Notes under the pieces: model-generated | The model's input: the letters and a program-made list of their open reading frames with translations, nothing else | What the model was told of the DNA's origin: nothing | Database searches by the model: none | From: Inquilinus sp042743185 | GTDB lineage: Bacteria; Pseudomonadota; Alphaproteobacteria; DSM-16000; Inquilinaceae | DNA: 64,000 nt | NCBI RefSeq assembly: GCF_042743185.1 | Contig: NZ_JBHYMS010000003.1 | Coordinates: 1-64,000 of the forward strand | Direction: 5' to 3' | Position numbers and translations under genes: made by a program | Shown: in pieces, positions 27,065 through 35,988 of the stretch | Position numbering within the stretch: the first letter of the stretch is position 1 | How the letters are laid out: the number at the start of each line of letters is the position of its first letter

Positions 27065-28647
27065 TTGGCCGCCTCCGCATAGGTGGCGAGGGTCCATTCG
27101 TTCTTGTTGGCGCGGTAGGTGATGCCGTTCCGCGCCGCCCAGTGCACGGTCGGGAAGTACAGCGGCACGATGCCGACATCGCCGAAGCCGATCCGCGCCG
27201 CCTGCTCCAGCAGCTGGTTGCGCTTGGCCTCGTCGAACTCCGCCAGCGCCTGCTTCAGCACCGCGTCGAATTCCGGGTTCGAGTAGCGGGCGCGGTTGAA
27301 GGCGCCTTTGCCGGCCTCCTTGTCATAGGTCGCCAGCACATTGGTCAGGGCGTTGGCCGAGTTGCTGTTGCTGTTGCCGAAGCTGAAGATGAAGGCGCTG
27401 TATTCCTGCTTCGAGGCGGCGCCGGCATAGACGTTGTAGGGCTGGGTGACCACGCCGTTGATCTTCAGCCCGCCGCGCGCCAGCATCTGGCCGATCGCCT
27501 GGGCGATGTCGGCGTCGCCGGCGAAGCGGTCGTTCGAGGAATGCACCGTCAGCCCGAAGCCGTCGCCATAGCCGGCCTCGGCCAGCAGGTTTTTCGCGCC
27601 GGCCGCGTCATAGGCCTCGGGCTTCACATCGGCCGCATAGCCGCCCAGCCCTTCCGGCACGATCTGCCCGGCCGGCGTGCCGGAGCCGTTCAGCAGGCGC
27701 TGGATGATCAGGTCGCGGTTGATCAGCTTCGAGACGGCGAGCCGCACCCGCTTGTCCTTCAGCGGGTTGGCCGCCAGCGGCTGGCCATCCTTGCCGGTGA
27801 CGAACGGGCTCTGGTCCCGCGCCGAATCCAGCGCCAGGTAGATCAGCCGGCCGGAGGTGGTGGAGTAGACCTTGGCCTTGCCGCTGCTCTCGACCGTGGC
27901 CACGTCGTTCGGCGGCACGCCGTCGATCAGGTCGACCGACCCGGACAGCAGCGCCGCCATCCGCGCCGCGTCGTTCGAGATGAACTTGATGGTGACGTTC
28001 TCGAAGGCCGGCTTGTCGCCCCAGTAATGCGGGTTCGGCGCCAGCACCAGCCGGTCGCCCGGCACCCATTGCTTGAACACGTACGGCCCGGTGCCGACCG
28101 CGGCGGCGCCGGAGTTGAAGTCGCTGGTCGCCTTCCCCTCCGATGCCTTCTTCGAGACGATGTAGACGAGGCCGACCTGCTCGATGAATTGCGGCGTCGG
28201 CGCCTTGGTCTTGAAGCGGACCGTCAGCGGGTCGACCGCGGTCATCTCCGCGATGCTGCCGACCGCGCCGGTGAAGGGGGCCGGGCTGTTCGGCACCGAT
28301 TTGGCGCGGTCGAGCGAGAAGATCACGTCATCGGCCGTCAGCTCCGAGCCGTCGCTGAACTTGACGCCGGGCCGCAGCTTGACCTCCCAGGTCGTCGGGT
28401 CGACCGAGGTCCAGGACAGGGCCAGCGCCGGCTGCACCTGCAGGTTCTCGTCGGTCTGCACCAGCCGGTCGAACATGTGCTGCGAGATCGACTGGTTGTT
28501 GCCGGTGCGCGAGAATTGCGGGTCGATGGCGGAAGGCTCGGTCGCCGTGCCGATGGTCAGCTCGGCGGCCTGGGCGCTGCCGAGGCTCGCGGCGCTCAGC
28601 GCCAGGGCCAGGGCGACGCCGCCCAAGGTCTTCCGCATCATCGACAT
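27061..28647 (-). CDS. Peptide/solute ABC importer binding protein (SBP family 5)
   Basis: The 528-residue protein has a signal peptide (residues 1-28, ending AQAA) and GAGGAG as ribosome-binding site. Family 5 marks are IGTATEPSAIDPQFSRTGNNQS, ISQHMFDRLVQTDENLQVQPALALSW and KLRPGVKFSDGSELTADDVIFSLDRAKS. KDKRVRLAVSKLINRDLI is the usual later segment. It lies between the second Dpp-type ATPase genes and the CocE-type hydrolase and is part of the same minus-strand unit. Confidence 0.93.
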   Translation of the reverse strand: MSMMRKTLGGVALALALSAASLGSAQAAELTIGTATEPSAIDPQFSRTGNNQSISQHMFDRLVQTDENLQVQPALALSWTSVDPTTWEVKLRPGVKFSDGSELTADDVIFSLDRAKSVPNSPAPFTGAVGSIAEMTAVDPLTVRFKTKAPTPQFIEQVGLVYIVSKKASEGKATSDFNSGAAAVGTGPYVFKQWVPGDRLVLAPNPHYWGDKPAFENVTIKFISNDAARMAALLSGSVDLIDGVPPNDVATVESSGKAKVYSTTSGRLIYLALDSARDQSPFVTGKDGQPLAANPLKDKRVRLAVSKLINRDLIIQRLLNGSGTPAGQIVPEGLGGYAADVKPEAYDAAGAKNLLAEAGYGDGFGLTVHSSNDRFAGDADIAQAIGQMLARGGLKINGVVTQPYNVYAGAASKQEYSAFIFSFGNSNSNSANALTNVLATYDKEAGKGAFNRARYSNPEFDAVLKQALAEFDEAKRNQLLEQAARIGFGDVGIVPLYFPTVHWAARNGITYRANKNEWTLATYAEAAK

Positions 28648-28685
28648 CGTGCTCTCCTCTGTTGGTATCGGGCGCGTTCCGCGCC

Positions 28686-29675
28686 TCAGATCAGGTGGCA
28701 GGCGGCCTGGTGGCCGGGCGCGACCGGGCGCAGCGCCGGCCGCTCCGCGCGGCAGCGGTCGGTCGCCATCGGGCAGCGCGGGTGGAAATGGCAGCCGCCG
28801 GGCGGGTGCAGCGGCGACGGGATCTCGCCCCTGATCGTCTCGAACTTCCGCTTGCGGTTGCTCAGCCGCGGCACCTCGTTCAGCAGGGCCACGGTGTAGG
28901 GATGCAGCGGCCGGTCGAACAGCTCGGCGGTCGCCGCGGTCTCGACCACCCGGCCGAGATACATGATGACCACCCGGTCGCTGATATGCTCGACCACGCC
29001 GAGGTCGTGGCTGATGAACAGGTAGGTCAGGCCGAGATCCTGCCGCAGCTCCAGGAACAGGTTCAGGATCTGCGCCTGGATCGAGACGTCGAGCGCGGCG
29101 ATGGATTCGTCGCAGACCAGGAAGTCCGGCTTCACCGCCAGGGCCCGGGCGATGCCGATGCGCTGGCGCTGGCCGCCGGAGAACTGGTGCGGGAAGCGGT
29201 CGCGATAGGCGGGGTCCAGCCCGACCCGGCGCATCACCTCCTGGACGTAGCCGTCGGCCTCGCGCCGGCGCACCAGCCCGTGCACCCGCGGCGCCTCGCC
29301 GATGATGTCGCGCACCCGCTTGCGCGGGTTCAGCGAGGCGAAGGGGTCCTGGAAGATCATCTGCGCCTTCAGCCGGGCGTCATGCGCCGCCTCGCCGGCC
29401 AGCCCGTCAATGTCCCGGCCGCGCCAGCGGAGGGCGCCGTCGCTCTTCGGCAGGATGCCGGCCATCATCCGGCCCAGCGTGGACTTGCCGCAGCCGGATT
29501 CGCCGACCAGCCCGACCACCTCGCCCGGCGCCACCGCCAGGTCGACGCCGTCGACGGCATGCACCGTCCGCTCCTCGACCTTGGCGCCCAGGAAGCGCGC
29601 CGCCTTCTCGGCATAGTCCAGCCGCCTGGTGAAGCGCTTGCCCAGGCCGGCGGCCTCGATCAGGGGCGGGGTCAT
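28686..29675 (-). CDS. Dpp-type ABC importer ATPase, DppF class
   Basis: The 329-residue protein has Walker A GESGCGKST near residues 52-60, signature FSGGQRQRIGIARAL, and CDESIAALDVSIQAQILNLF. It ends with a C-terminal zinc-finger-like peptide-importer tail containing HPPGGCHFHPRCPM. The ATG at 29675 overlaps the stop of the DppD gene by four bases. It pairs with the DppD-class ATPase upstream; unlike the other two complete importers here the two domains are separate proteins. Confidence 0.94.
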   Translation of the reverse strand: MTPPLIEAAGLGKRFTRRLDYAEKAARFLGAKVEERTVHAVDGVDLAVAPGEVVGLVGESGCGKSTLGRMMAGILPKSDGALRWRGRDIDGLAGEAAHDARLKAQMIFQDPFASLNPRKRVRDIIGEAPRVHGLVRRREADGYVQEVMRRVGLDPAYRDRFPHQFSGGQRQRIGIARALAVKPDFLVCDESIAALDVSIQAQILNLFLELRQDLGLTYLFISHDLGVVEHISDRVVIMYLGRVVETAATAELFDRPLHPYTVALLNEVPRLSNRKRKFETIRGEIPSPLHPPGGCHFHPRCPMATDRCRAERPALRPVAPGHQAACHLI

Positions 29676-30646
29676 GCGCGCGCCTCCAGCTGCGGGTGGA
29701 AGCAGCGGAAGGCGCGGTCGCCCCGCCAACTGGTCTCCGGCGCCGCCATGCAGGCGCCCGTGGCGCGGCCGCAACGCGGCCGGAAGGCGCAGCCCTCGGG
29801 CAGCGACAGCGGCGACGGCGCCATGCCGGGGATCTGGAACAGGTTCGCGCCGCGCGGCCGGTCGCCGGGCACCGAGCCGATCAGCCCGATGGTGTAGGGA
29901 TGCGCCGGCCGGTCGATCACCTCGTCGACCGTTCCGGTCTCGACCACCTTCCCGGCATACATGACGCAGATCCGGTCGGCCAGGGCGGCGACCACCGCCA
30001 GGTCGTGGCTGACCCAGATCAGCGCCGTGCCGGTCTCGCGGCACAGTGTCTGCACCTGGGCCAGGATCTGCGCCTGGATGGTGACGTCCAGCGCCGTGGT
30101 CGGCTCGTCGGCGATGATCAGGTCGGGCTTGTGCAGCAGGGCGATGGCGATCGCCACGCGCTGGCGCATGCCGCCTGAGAACTGGTGCGGATAGGCGCGC
30201 AGCCGCTCCTCCGGCGACGGGATGCCGACCCGGCCCAGCGCGTCGCGGCAGCGGGCCACGGCCTCGGCCCGCGACACCCGCTCATGCGCCTGGATGGTCT
30301 CGACCATCTGGGTCTCGACCCTGAGGACCGGGTTCAGGGTCATCATCGGGTCCTGGAAGATCATGGCGATGCGGTTGCCGCGCAGCTGCCGCAGCCGCTC
30401 CGCCGGCAGCGCCGCCAGATCCTCGCCCTTGAACAGAATCCGGCCGCCGACCACCCGGCCCGGCGGGTCGACCAGGCCGAGGATGGAGAAGCCGGTGATC
30501 GACTTGCCGGAGCCGGATTCGCCGACCAGCCCCAGCACCTCGCCGCGGTCGACCCGGAAGCTGACGCCGTCGACGGCGCGCACGACGCCCGCCTTGGTGA
30601 AGAAATGCGTCTGCAGATTCTCGACGCTGAGCGTGGGGGCGGTCAT
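29672..30646 (-). CDS. Dpp-type ABC importer ATPase, DppD class
   Basis: The 324-residue product has Walker A GESGSGKSITGF near residue 42, an FSGGMRQRVAIAIAL signature and DEPTTALDVTIQAQIL. The C-terminal cysteine/proline tail has PEGCAFRPRCGRATGAC. The DppD class is recognised from GFSILGLVDPPGRVVGG after Walker A. It follows the DppC-class permease by ten bases. Confidence 0.94.
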   Translation of the reverse strand: MTAPTLSVENLQTHFFTKAGVVRAVDGVSFRVDRGEVLGLVGESGSGKSITGFSILGLVDPPGRVVGGRILFKGEDLAALPAERLRQLRGNRIAMIFQDPMMTLNPVLRVETQMVETIQAHERVSRAEAVARCRDALGRVGIPSPEERLRAYPHQFSGGMRQRVAIAIALLHKPDLIIADEPTTALDVTIQAQILAQVQTLCRETGTALIWVSHDLAVVAALADRICVMYAGKVVETGTVDEVIDRPAHPYTIGLIGSVPGDRPRGANLFQIPGMAPSPLSLPEGCAFRPRCGRATGACMAAPETSWRGDRAFRCFHPQLEARA

Positions 30647-30656
30647 GTGCGGGCCC

Positions 30657-31565
30657 TCACCTCTGCAGCCGGGGATTCAGCGCCTCGCGCAGACGGTCGC
30701 CGACGATGTTGATCGAGAAGATCAAGGCCAGCAGCAGCAGGCCCGGGAACACGCTGATCCAGTACAGCCCGGCCAGCAGCACCTGGTAGCCGTTGGCGAT
30801 CAAGAGGCCGAGCGACGGCTCGGTGATCGGCAGGCCGATGCCGAGGAAGCTCAAGGTCGCCTCGGCCGCGATCGCATGCGCCACCTGGATGGTGCCGATC
30901 ACGATCACTGGCGGCAGGCAGTTCGGCAGCAGGTGGCTGAACAGGATGCGCGCGCGGCTCAATCCCAGGCACTGCGCCGCCTCGACATACTCCTTGCCGC
31001 GCTCGACCAGCGCCGCGGCGCGGACGGCGCGGGCGAAATAGGCCCACTGCACGACCACCAGGGCCAGGATGACCTTGCCCACCCCCTGCCCCAGCACCGC
31101 CAGCATCATCAGCGCGACCAGGATGGTGGGAAAGCCCAGCATCAGGTCGACGACGCGCATGACCAGCGTGTCGATCCTGCCGCCGACATAGGCGGCGACG
31201 AGGCCGAGCGTGGTGCCGACGGCCAGGGCGAAGACGCCGGACAGCACGCCGACGCCCAGGCTGGTGCGCAGCCCGTACAGCATCGCCGAGAGCATGTCGC
31301 GGCCCTGGGCGTCGGTGCCGAGCCAGTAGGTCCAGCCGTCCATGCTCTCGCTGCCCGGCGGCAGGCGGCCGTCCATGATGCTGAGCGAGGCCAGGTCGTA
31401 GGGATCCTGCGGCGCGATCCGGGGCGCGAACAGGGCGACCAGGATCAGCGCCAGGCAGGCGATGGCGGCGAGCGTCGCGGCCTTGCTGTCCAGGATGCCG
31501 CGCAGCGCCTGGGCCAGGATGCCGTCGCCGAGCAGCGGCTTGCGGGCGGTCACGGCGTCGCTCAT
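30657..31565 (-). CDS. Dpp-type ABC importer permease, DppC class
   Basis: The 302-residue protein has the DppC N-terminus with one helix, then the conserved LGTDAQGRDMLSAMLYGLRTSL near residue 88 and the coupling loop YVEAAQCLGLSRARILFSHLLPN near residue 200. It ends with LNPRLQR, as is usual in the class. The ATG overlaps the DppB stop by four bases (31562-31565). Confidence 0.94.
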   Translation of the reverse strand: MSDAVTARKPLLGDGILAQALRGILDSKAATLAAIACLALILVALFAPRIAPQDPYDLASLSIMDGRLPPGSESMDGWTYWLGTDAQGRDMLSAMLYGLRTSLGVGVLSGVFALAVGTTLGLVAAYVGGRIDTLVMRVVDLMLGFPTILVALMMLAVLGQGVGKVILALVVVQWAYFARAVRAAALVERGKEYVEAAQCLGLSRARILFSHLLPNCLPPVIVIGTIQVAHAIAAEATLSFLGIGLPITEPSLGLLIANGYQVLLAGLYWISVFPGLLLLALIFSINIVGDRLREALNPRLQR

Positions 31566-32533
31566 GCGTCGGACAGCCGGACGCGGGGGTCGAGCACGGA
31601 GTAGAGGATGTCGACCACCAGGTTGATGACGATGAACATGGCGACGACGATCAGCAGGTAGGCGACGATCACCGGCCGGTCGAGCCGCATGATGCTGTCG
31701 ATGATCAGCTTGCCGACGCCGGGCCAGGCGAAGATGGTCTCGGTCACCGTGGCGAAGGCGATCAGCGACCCGAACTCCATCCCGACCACGGTGACGATCG
31801 GGATCAGGATGGTCTTCAGCACATGCACGAAGATCACCCGCCGCTCGGTCAGCCCCTTGGCGCGGGCGAACTTCACGAAGTCCAGCGGCAGGGTCTCGCG
31901 CATGCCGCTGCGGGTCAGGCGGATGATCAGCGAGACGTTGAACAGCGACAGGTTGATCGCCGGCAGGATCAGATGGGTCAGGCCGTCCCAGGTGGCGAGG
32001 CTGGTGTGCAGGCCCAGCACCTCCCCGGTGGCGCCGCGGCCGGTGGAGGGCAGCCAGCCGAGCATGACCGAGAAGATCATGATCAGCATCATGCCCTGCC
32101 AGAAATTCGGCAGGCTGAAGCCGAGGATCGACCCGGTCATCACCGTGCGATCGAAGCGGCTGCCGGCCTTCAGCCCCGACAGCACGCCGAGCGGGATGCC
32201 GATGACCAGCGACAGCAGCAGGGCGATGAAGGCCAGCTCCAGCGTCGCCGGCAGCCGCTCGAAGATCAGGCTGATCGAGGGCTGGTTGAAGACGAAGGAC
32301 CGGCCCAGGTCGCCATGCAGCGCATTGCCGAGGAAGGTCAGGTACTGCCGCCACAGCGGCTGGTCGAGGCCGAGCGACTGGACCGCCTGGGCGATCTCGG
32401 CCTGCGAGGCGTCGGCCGGCACCAGGATCTCGATCGGGTTGCCGATGGCGTAGACGCCGAGGAAGACGAGGACCGAGGTGATCAGCAGCACGAAGCCGCT
32501 CTGCACCAGCCGGCGGATGATGAAGACGGTCAT
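31562..32533 (-). CDS. Dpp-type ABC importer permease, DppB class
   Basis: The 323-residue protein has the DppB N-terminal helix (FIIRRLVQSGFVLLITSVL), the LGLDQPLWRQYLTFLGNALHGDLGRS loop, the coupling segment FVKFARAKGLTERRVIFVHVLK near residue 230, and FAWPGVGKLIIDSIMRLD. It is the first gene of the minus-strand unit DppB-DppC-DppD-DppF-SBP-CocE. The order, with the binding protein near the end, is unusual. The divergent LysR gene is 211 bases away. Confidence 0.94.
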   Translation of the reverse strand: MTVFIIRRLVQSGFVLLITSVLVFLGVYAIGNPIEILVPADASQAEIAQAVQSLGLDQPLWRQYLTFLGNALHGDLGRSFVFNQPSISLIFERLPATLELAFIALLLSLVIGIPLGVLSGLKAGSRFDRTVMTGSILGFSLPNFWQGMMLIMIFSVMLGWLPSTGRGATGEVLGLHTSLATWDGLTHLILPAINLSLFNVSLIIRLTRSGMRETLPLDFVKFARAKGLTERRVIFVHVLKTILIPIVTVVGMEFGSLIAFATVTETIFAWPGVGKLIIDSIMRLDRPVIVAYLLIVVAMFIVINLVVDILYSVLDPRVRLSDA

Positions 32534-32656
32534 GGGCTATCCGCCAGCCCCTCGCGAGTCCCGCATCTGCGTCCCTGTTCGCTTATGATGGGCCCGCCGG
32601 GCGGTCCGGCGTGGCGAGGGGGACGTTAGTCGTGGGAGAGAACAGCCCGCAACATC

Positions 32657-32671
32657 ATGCGGAATCCGCAT
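32657..32671. promoter_or_regulatory. Candidate LysR operator (palindrome with T-N11-A)
   Basis: ATGCGGAATCCGCAT has perfect six-base arms around AAT and fits the T-N11-A rule of LysR boxes. It lies in the divergent gap, 74-88 bases before the LysR GTG at 32745 and about 125 bases before the DppB start, where a regulator could act on both. Confidence 0.5.
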
Positions 32672-32744
32672 CGGGCTATGCGCTTTTCATGCGCACGCGC
32701 GGCCCGGTCCGGTGCTTCGTGTCGCGGATATCGGCGCGCCGGCC

Positions 32745-33677
32745 GTGAACGTCAAGCAGCTCGAGGCCTTCAAGGCGATCATGCGCAGCGGCTCCACCAC
32801 CGCCGCGGCGGCCCGGCTGGACCTGTCGCAATCGGCGGTCAGCCGCCTCCTGACCCAGCTGGAGGCCGAGCTGGGGCTGGAGCTGTTCGCCCGCGAGAAG
32901 GGCCGGCTGATCCCGACGCCGGAGGCGATCGGCCTGCTCGATTCGGTCGAGGACGCGGTCGACGGGGTGCAGCGGGTGCAGCATGTGGCGGAGGCGCTGC
33001 GGACCGGCAATTCCGACCAGATCCTGCTGCGCATCGGCGTGCCGCACAGCATGTCGCAGACCATCTTGCCGCTGATCGTCGAGGAGTTCCTGGCCGACCA
33101 CGGCAATGTCGCGCTGGAGATCCTGTCCGGCGCCTATCACGAGACCGAGCGCGCGGTGCTGACCCGCCAGGCCGATCTCGGCTTCGTCCGGCTGCCGACC
33201 GGCGAGGCCGGGATGGACACGATCGCCATCGCCCGCACCACCAGCGTCTGCGTCATGCCGGAGGGGCATCGGCTGGCGGAGAAGGCGGTGGTGTCGGTCG
33301 AGGATCTGGAGGGCGAGCCGCTGGTGCTGCTGGGCCGGCAGCGCCCGGCGCGGGCGGAGATCGACCAGATGTTCCGCCGCGTGCATTTCCGGCCGCAGGT
33401 GCGGGTGGAGACCCATTCGGTCGGGTCGGCCTGCGCCTTCGCCGCGCAGGGGCTGGGCGTGACCATCGTCAACGCGCTGATGGCCAGCCATTTCCGGCAG
33501 CTGCCGATCGCCATCCGGCCGTTCCGGCCGCGTCTGTGGAATCAGTTCGGGCTGGCTTTCGCCGCCGGCCAGCCCCGCTCCCGCGCCGCCGACCGCTTCG
33601 CCGAGCATTTCCGCCGCCGCCTGCTCGACCTGCTGCGCGGGCTGGAGAGCGAGTTCCGGCCGGAGGCGGGCCAGTAG
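32745..33677 (+). CDS. LysR-family transcriptional regulator
   Basis: The 310-residue protein starts with VKQLEAFKAIMRSGSTTAAAARLDLSQSAVSRLLTQLEAELGLELF, a standard LysR helix-turn-helix. The GTG at 32745 matches the family N-terminus; another GTG at 32712 would add eleven residues and neither has a clear ribosome-binding site. The effector domain has the conserved LADLGFVRLPTGEAG-like segment and AQGLGVTIVNALMA. It is divergent from the second Dpp-type importer and likely controls it. Confidence 0.92.
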   Translation: MNVKQLEAFKAIMRSGSTTAAAARLDLSQSAVSRLLTQLEAELGLELFAREKGRLIPTPEAIGLLDSVEDAVDGVQRVQHVAEALRTGNSDQILLRIGVPHSMSQTILPLIVEEFLADHGNVALEILSGAYHETERAVLTRQADLGFVRLPTGEAGMDTIAIARTTSVCVMPEGHRLAEKAVVSVEDLEGEPLVLLGRQRPARAEIDQMFRRVHFRPQVRVETHSVGSACAFAAQGLGVTIVNALMASHFRQLPIAIRPFRPRLWNQFGLAFAAGQPRSRAADRFAEHFRRRLLDLLRGLESEFRPEAGQ

Positions 33678-33699
33678 GGCGGCGGCCCTCTCCTACTGG
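33671..33699. terminator. Hairpin spanning two convergent stop codons
   Basis: CCAGTAGG (33671-33678) and CCTACTGG (33692-33699) are perfect eight-base arms with a 13-base loop. They include the TAG stop of the LysR gene and the TAG stop of the convergent gamma-glutamylcyclotransferase-like gene. Both proteins end in Gln, so part of the symmetry may come from that coincidence. No T tract follows. Confidence 0.35.
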
Positions 33700-34481
33700 G
33701 CGGCGGCGGGCGCCACGCTGCGGATCGCGTAGACCTCGGGGAACAGGCGGTCCTTGAGGTGGGGACCGGCCGGGGCCGTCTCCTCCAGCAGCTTGTCCAC
33801 GGTCGCGTAGTTCTTGTCATAGACCCAGGGCCGGCGCGGCAACTCGCGGTCGTTCAGCCAATAGGGGCTCCAATCCGAGGTCGTCTCGATCAGCTCGCGC
33901 GCGAAGTCGGGACCGTATTCCAGCGCCCCGTCGATCACGACATCGACATAGGATTGCAGCAGCGGATAATCGGCCGAGGGCGGCTGCAGCCCCTCGCCCG
34001 GCGTGCCGTCCTTGCCGACCGAGACATAGACCCAGATCTTCCCCTCGGTGGGCACCTGCTCCCAGGACACGCTCTCGATCGCGTCGCGCGGCACCTCCAT
34101 GCGCTTGTAGCCGGCCTCGCGCTGGTCGAAGAGGCCCATGTCGTTGCCTTCGACCGGATAGAGCACGCCGTTGATTGTCATCGCCTGCTCACCGGCGCCG
34201 GGCTTGCGCAACCCGAGGGCGGTGAAGCCCGACTTGGCGCGGTCGACCCAGGCCCTGACATAGCCGAAGGAGGCGGAGACCCGCACCGGGATGGCATCGA
34301 TCGGCTTGGTCGCGGTGGAGTTGCGGGACGCCGTGTTGATCAGCGACCCATAGCCGAAGATGAAGTTCTGCGGCTGGCCGGGCACCTTCTTGCCCCACCA
34401 GTCGGCGGCGCCGGCTCCAGGTACCGCCGCGGCCAGCATGAGCAGGGCAAGCCCGGAGATCATCAGGTCTCTGCGGTCCAT
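33693..34481 (-). CDS. Secreted gamma-glutamylcyclotransferase-like protein
   Basis: The 262-residue protein starts with a signal peptide (about residues 1-25, MDRRDLMISGLALLML...GAGA) preceded by GGAGG. The mature part has FGYGSLI at 42-48, the nucleotide-like loop of gamma-glutamylcyclotransferase/AIG2 folds, and Glu122 in DQREAGYKR at the position of the usual catalytic acid. The fold is normally cytosolic and acts on gamma-glutamyl amino acids or glutathione, so an exported form is notable. It stands alone, downstream of an AT-rich spacer. The substrate is unknown. Confidence 0.75.
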   Translation of the reverse strand: MDRRDLMISGLALLMLAAAVPGAGAADWWGKKVPGQPQNFIFGYGSLINTASRNSTATKPIDAIPVRVSASFGYVRAWVDRAKSGFTALGLRKPGAGEQAMTINGVLYPVEGNDMGLFDQREAGYKRMEVPRDAIESVSWEQVPTEGKIWVYVSVGKDGTPGEGLQPPSADYPLLQSYVDVVIDGALEYGPDFARELIETTSDWSPYWLNDRELPRRPWVYDKNYATVDKLLEETAPAGPHLKDRLFPEVYAIRSVAPAAAQ

Positions 34482-34707
34482 GGTGAGCGTCCTCCACTTA
34501 AGTTGAATTCCGTCGCGATCGATCTGCGCTTGGAGATGACAAATCTTCCAAATCAAACAGAATAACCAATCCTGTTATCAAACGAAACGAACCGGCTCAA
34601 GTCGGCATTATTTAAATAAAAAAGAAAACCATTCGCCTATAAATCGACAAAATATTATATCAATCGCGATCATCATGATTTCGGCAGAATACAGCCGACC
34701 GACAGGA
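34482..34707. other. AT-rich spacer upstream of the exported GGCT-like gene
   Basis: This 226-base gap holds no gene. Its middle part (about 34540-34680) is only about one third G+C, with runs such as TTTAAATAAAAAAG, in a genome that is otherwise very GC-rich. On the minus strand TATAAT occurs at 34659-34654 preceded by TTGA, an extended -10-like sequence about 175 bases before the GGCT-like start. The T-rich minus-strand run near 34609-34628 could also end transcripts of the amino-sugar operon. Confidence 0.55.
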
Positions 34708-35988
34708 TCACCGTCGGGTCATGAGAAGCCGGGCCAGATCGACCGCAGCGCCGGCCAGCGCCTCGGCGGCACCCGGGGCGAAGGCGGCCGGCAGGCCGTA
34801 GTAGCGGTGCGCCTCCTCCACCTCGTAGCCGCCGTGCCGGTACTCGCCGGCCGGCGGGATGTAGCCGGGGCAGCCATCGGCGAAGCCGAAGGTCAGGGTG
34901 CGGCCGGCGAGCGGATCGCCGTCCAGCGCGCCACGCAGGTCGAGCGCCGTCCGGGCGAAGATCTCGCCCGGCAGGCCGACCAGCCAGGCGCCGCCCCAGT
35001 CGAACAGGGTGACCCGCGCCGGCCATGGGGCCGGCGGCCGAGGCGCCACCCGTTCGGCCCAGTCGATCCAGCAGCGCAGCAGCTCGGCCCGGGCCGGGCT
35101 CGCCGTTGCGGCCTCCCGGCGCCAGGCCTCCGCCAGGACGCTCGGCGCCTCGGTCTCGGTCCGCGCCAGGGGCAGCATCAGCTCGGCGCAGGCGGCGCGG
35201 ATATCGCTGCCGAGCGGCCGCTCCGGCGCCTGCAGCGCCGATTGCGCGATCGCGGCGCCGATGCGCTCGGCCTCGGCGAAGGTCCGGTCCGGCCGCGGAG
35301 CGGTCGAGATCGAGGCATGCGCCGGATGGCCGGTGTTGATGTCGCCGGTGCAGCCGGTCAGGAAGATCGCGACGGCGCCCGGATGCGCCGCCTCCAGGTG
35401 GCGGCGGACGGCGCCCGGATAATCGGCGGTGAACAGCGTGTTGTCGGCGCCCAGCACCACCGGGTGCAGGGCGTGGCAGGCCAGCACCGTGATCGCCGCC
35501 CCGCCCGGCTCCCGGATGCGCAGCACCGGCAGGGCCGGGTCGACCGGGCCGCCGGCATGGCGGCGGTTGCGGGCGATGCCCGGGTCCGCGCCCATGCCGA
35601 AGCCCAGCCGGGCCGGCCGTCGCGCGGCGCGGGCCTTGGCGACGGCCTGGACGCAGGCATCCTCCAGCCGCTGCGGCCAGGCCGGGTCCAGCCCCGGGCC
35701 GAGCCGCCCCGGCATGGCGACGGGCCCGCCATGGGTGTGGGTGGCGGCGACGATCAGATGGCCGTCCGCGAGCCCGGCACGGTCGCGGATCCGGCGGCAG
35801 CTGTCCTCGTGCAGGCCGATGGCGTCGGCGACCACCAGCGCCGTCTCGCCGACCGCCACGGCCCGGACGGTCAGCGGATCATGCACGCCGATGGCGGGGC
35901 TGGTGCGGGCGGCGAAGCCGGACATCGCCAGCCCGGCCGGGGGCGTCACGTCGATCGCAGCCGCGCCGGCCGGCACCAGGCCGCTCAC
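34708..35988 (-). CDS. Neutral/alkaline non-lysosomal ceramidase-like protein
   Basis: The 426-residue product resembles the N-terminal domain of neutral ceramidases, with AAIDVTPPAGLAMSGFAAR at the start, AATHTHGGPV (His84 and His86, zinc-type ligands) and FLTGCTGDINTGHP later. No signal peptide is seen and the C-terminal immunoglobulin-like domain is absent, so lipid hydrolysis outside the cell is unlikely. The GTG start overlaps the nagA stop (GTGA). Its place at the end of an amino-sugar operon suggests an amidase acting on an N-acylated sugar. That is inference. Confidence 0.85.
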   Translation of the reverse strand: MSGLVPAGAAAIDVTPPAGLAMSGFAARTSPAIGVHDPLTVRAVAVGETALVVADAIGLHEDSCRRIRDRAGLADGHLIVAATHTHGGPVAMPGRLGPGLDPAWPQRLEDACVQAVAKARAARRPARLGFGMGADPGIARNRRHAGGPVDPALPVLRIREPGGAAITVLACHALHPVVLGADNTLFTADYPGAVRRHLEAAHPGAVAIFLTGCTGDINTGHPAHASISTAPRPDRTFAEAERIGAAIAQSALQAPERPLGSDIRAACAELMLPLARTETEAPSVLAEAWRREAATASPARAELLRCWIDWAERVAPRPPAPWPARVTLFDWGGAWLVGLPGEIFARTALDLRGALDGDPLAGRTLTFGFADGCPGYIPPAGEYRHGGYEVEEAHRYYGLPAAFAPGAAEALAGAAVDLARLLMTRR

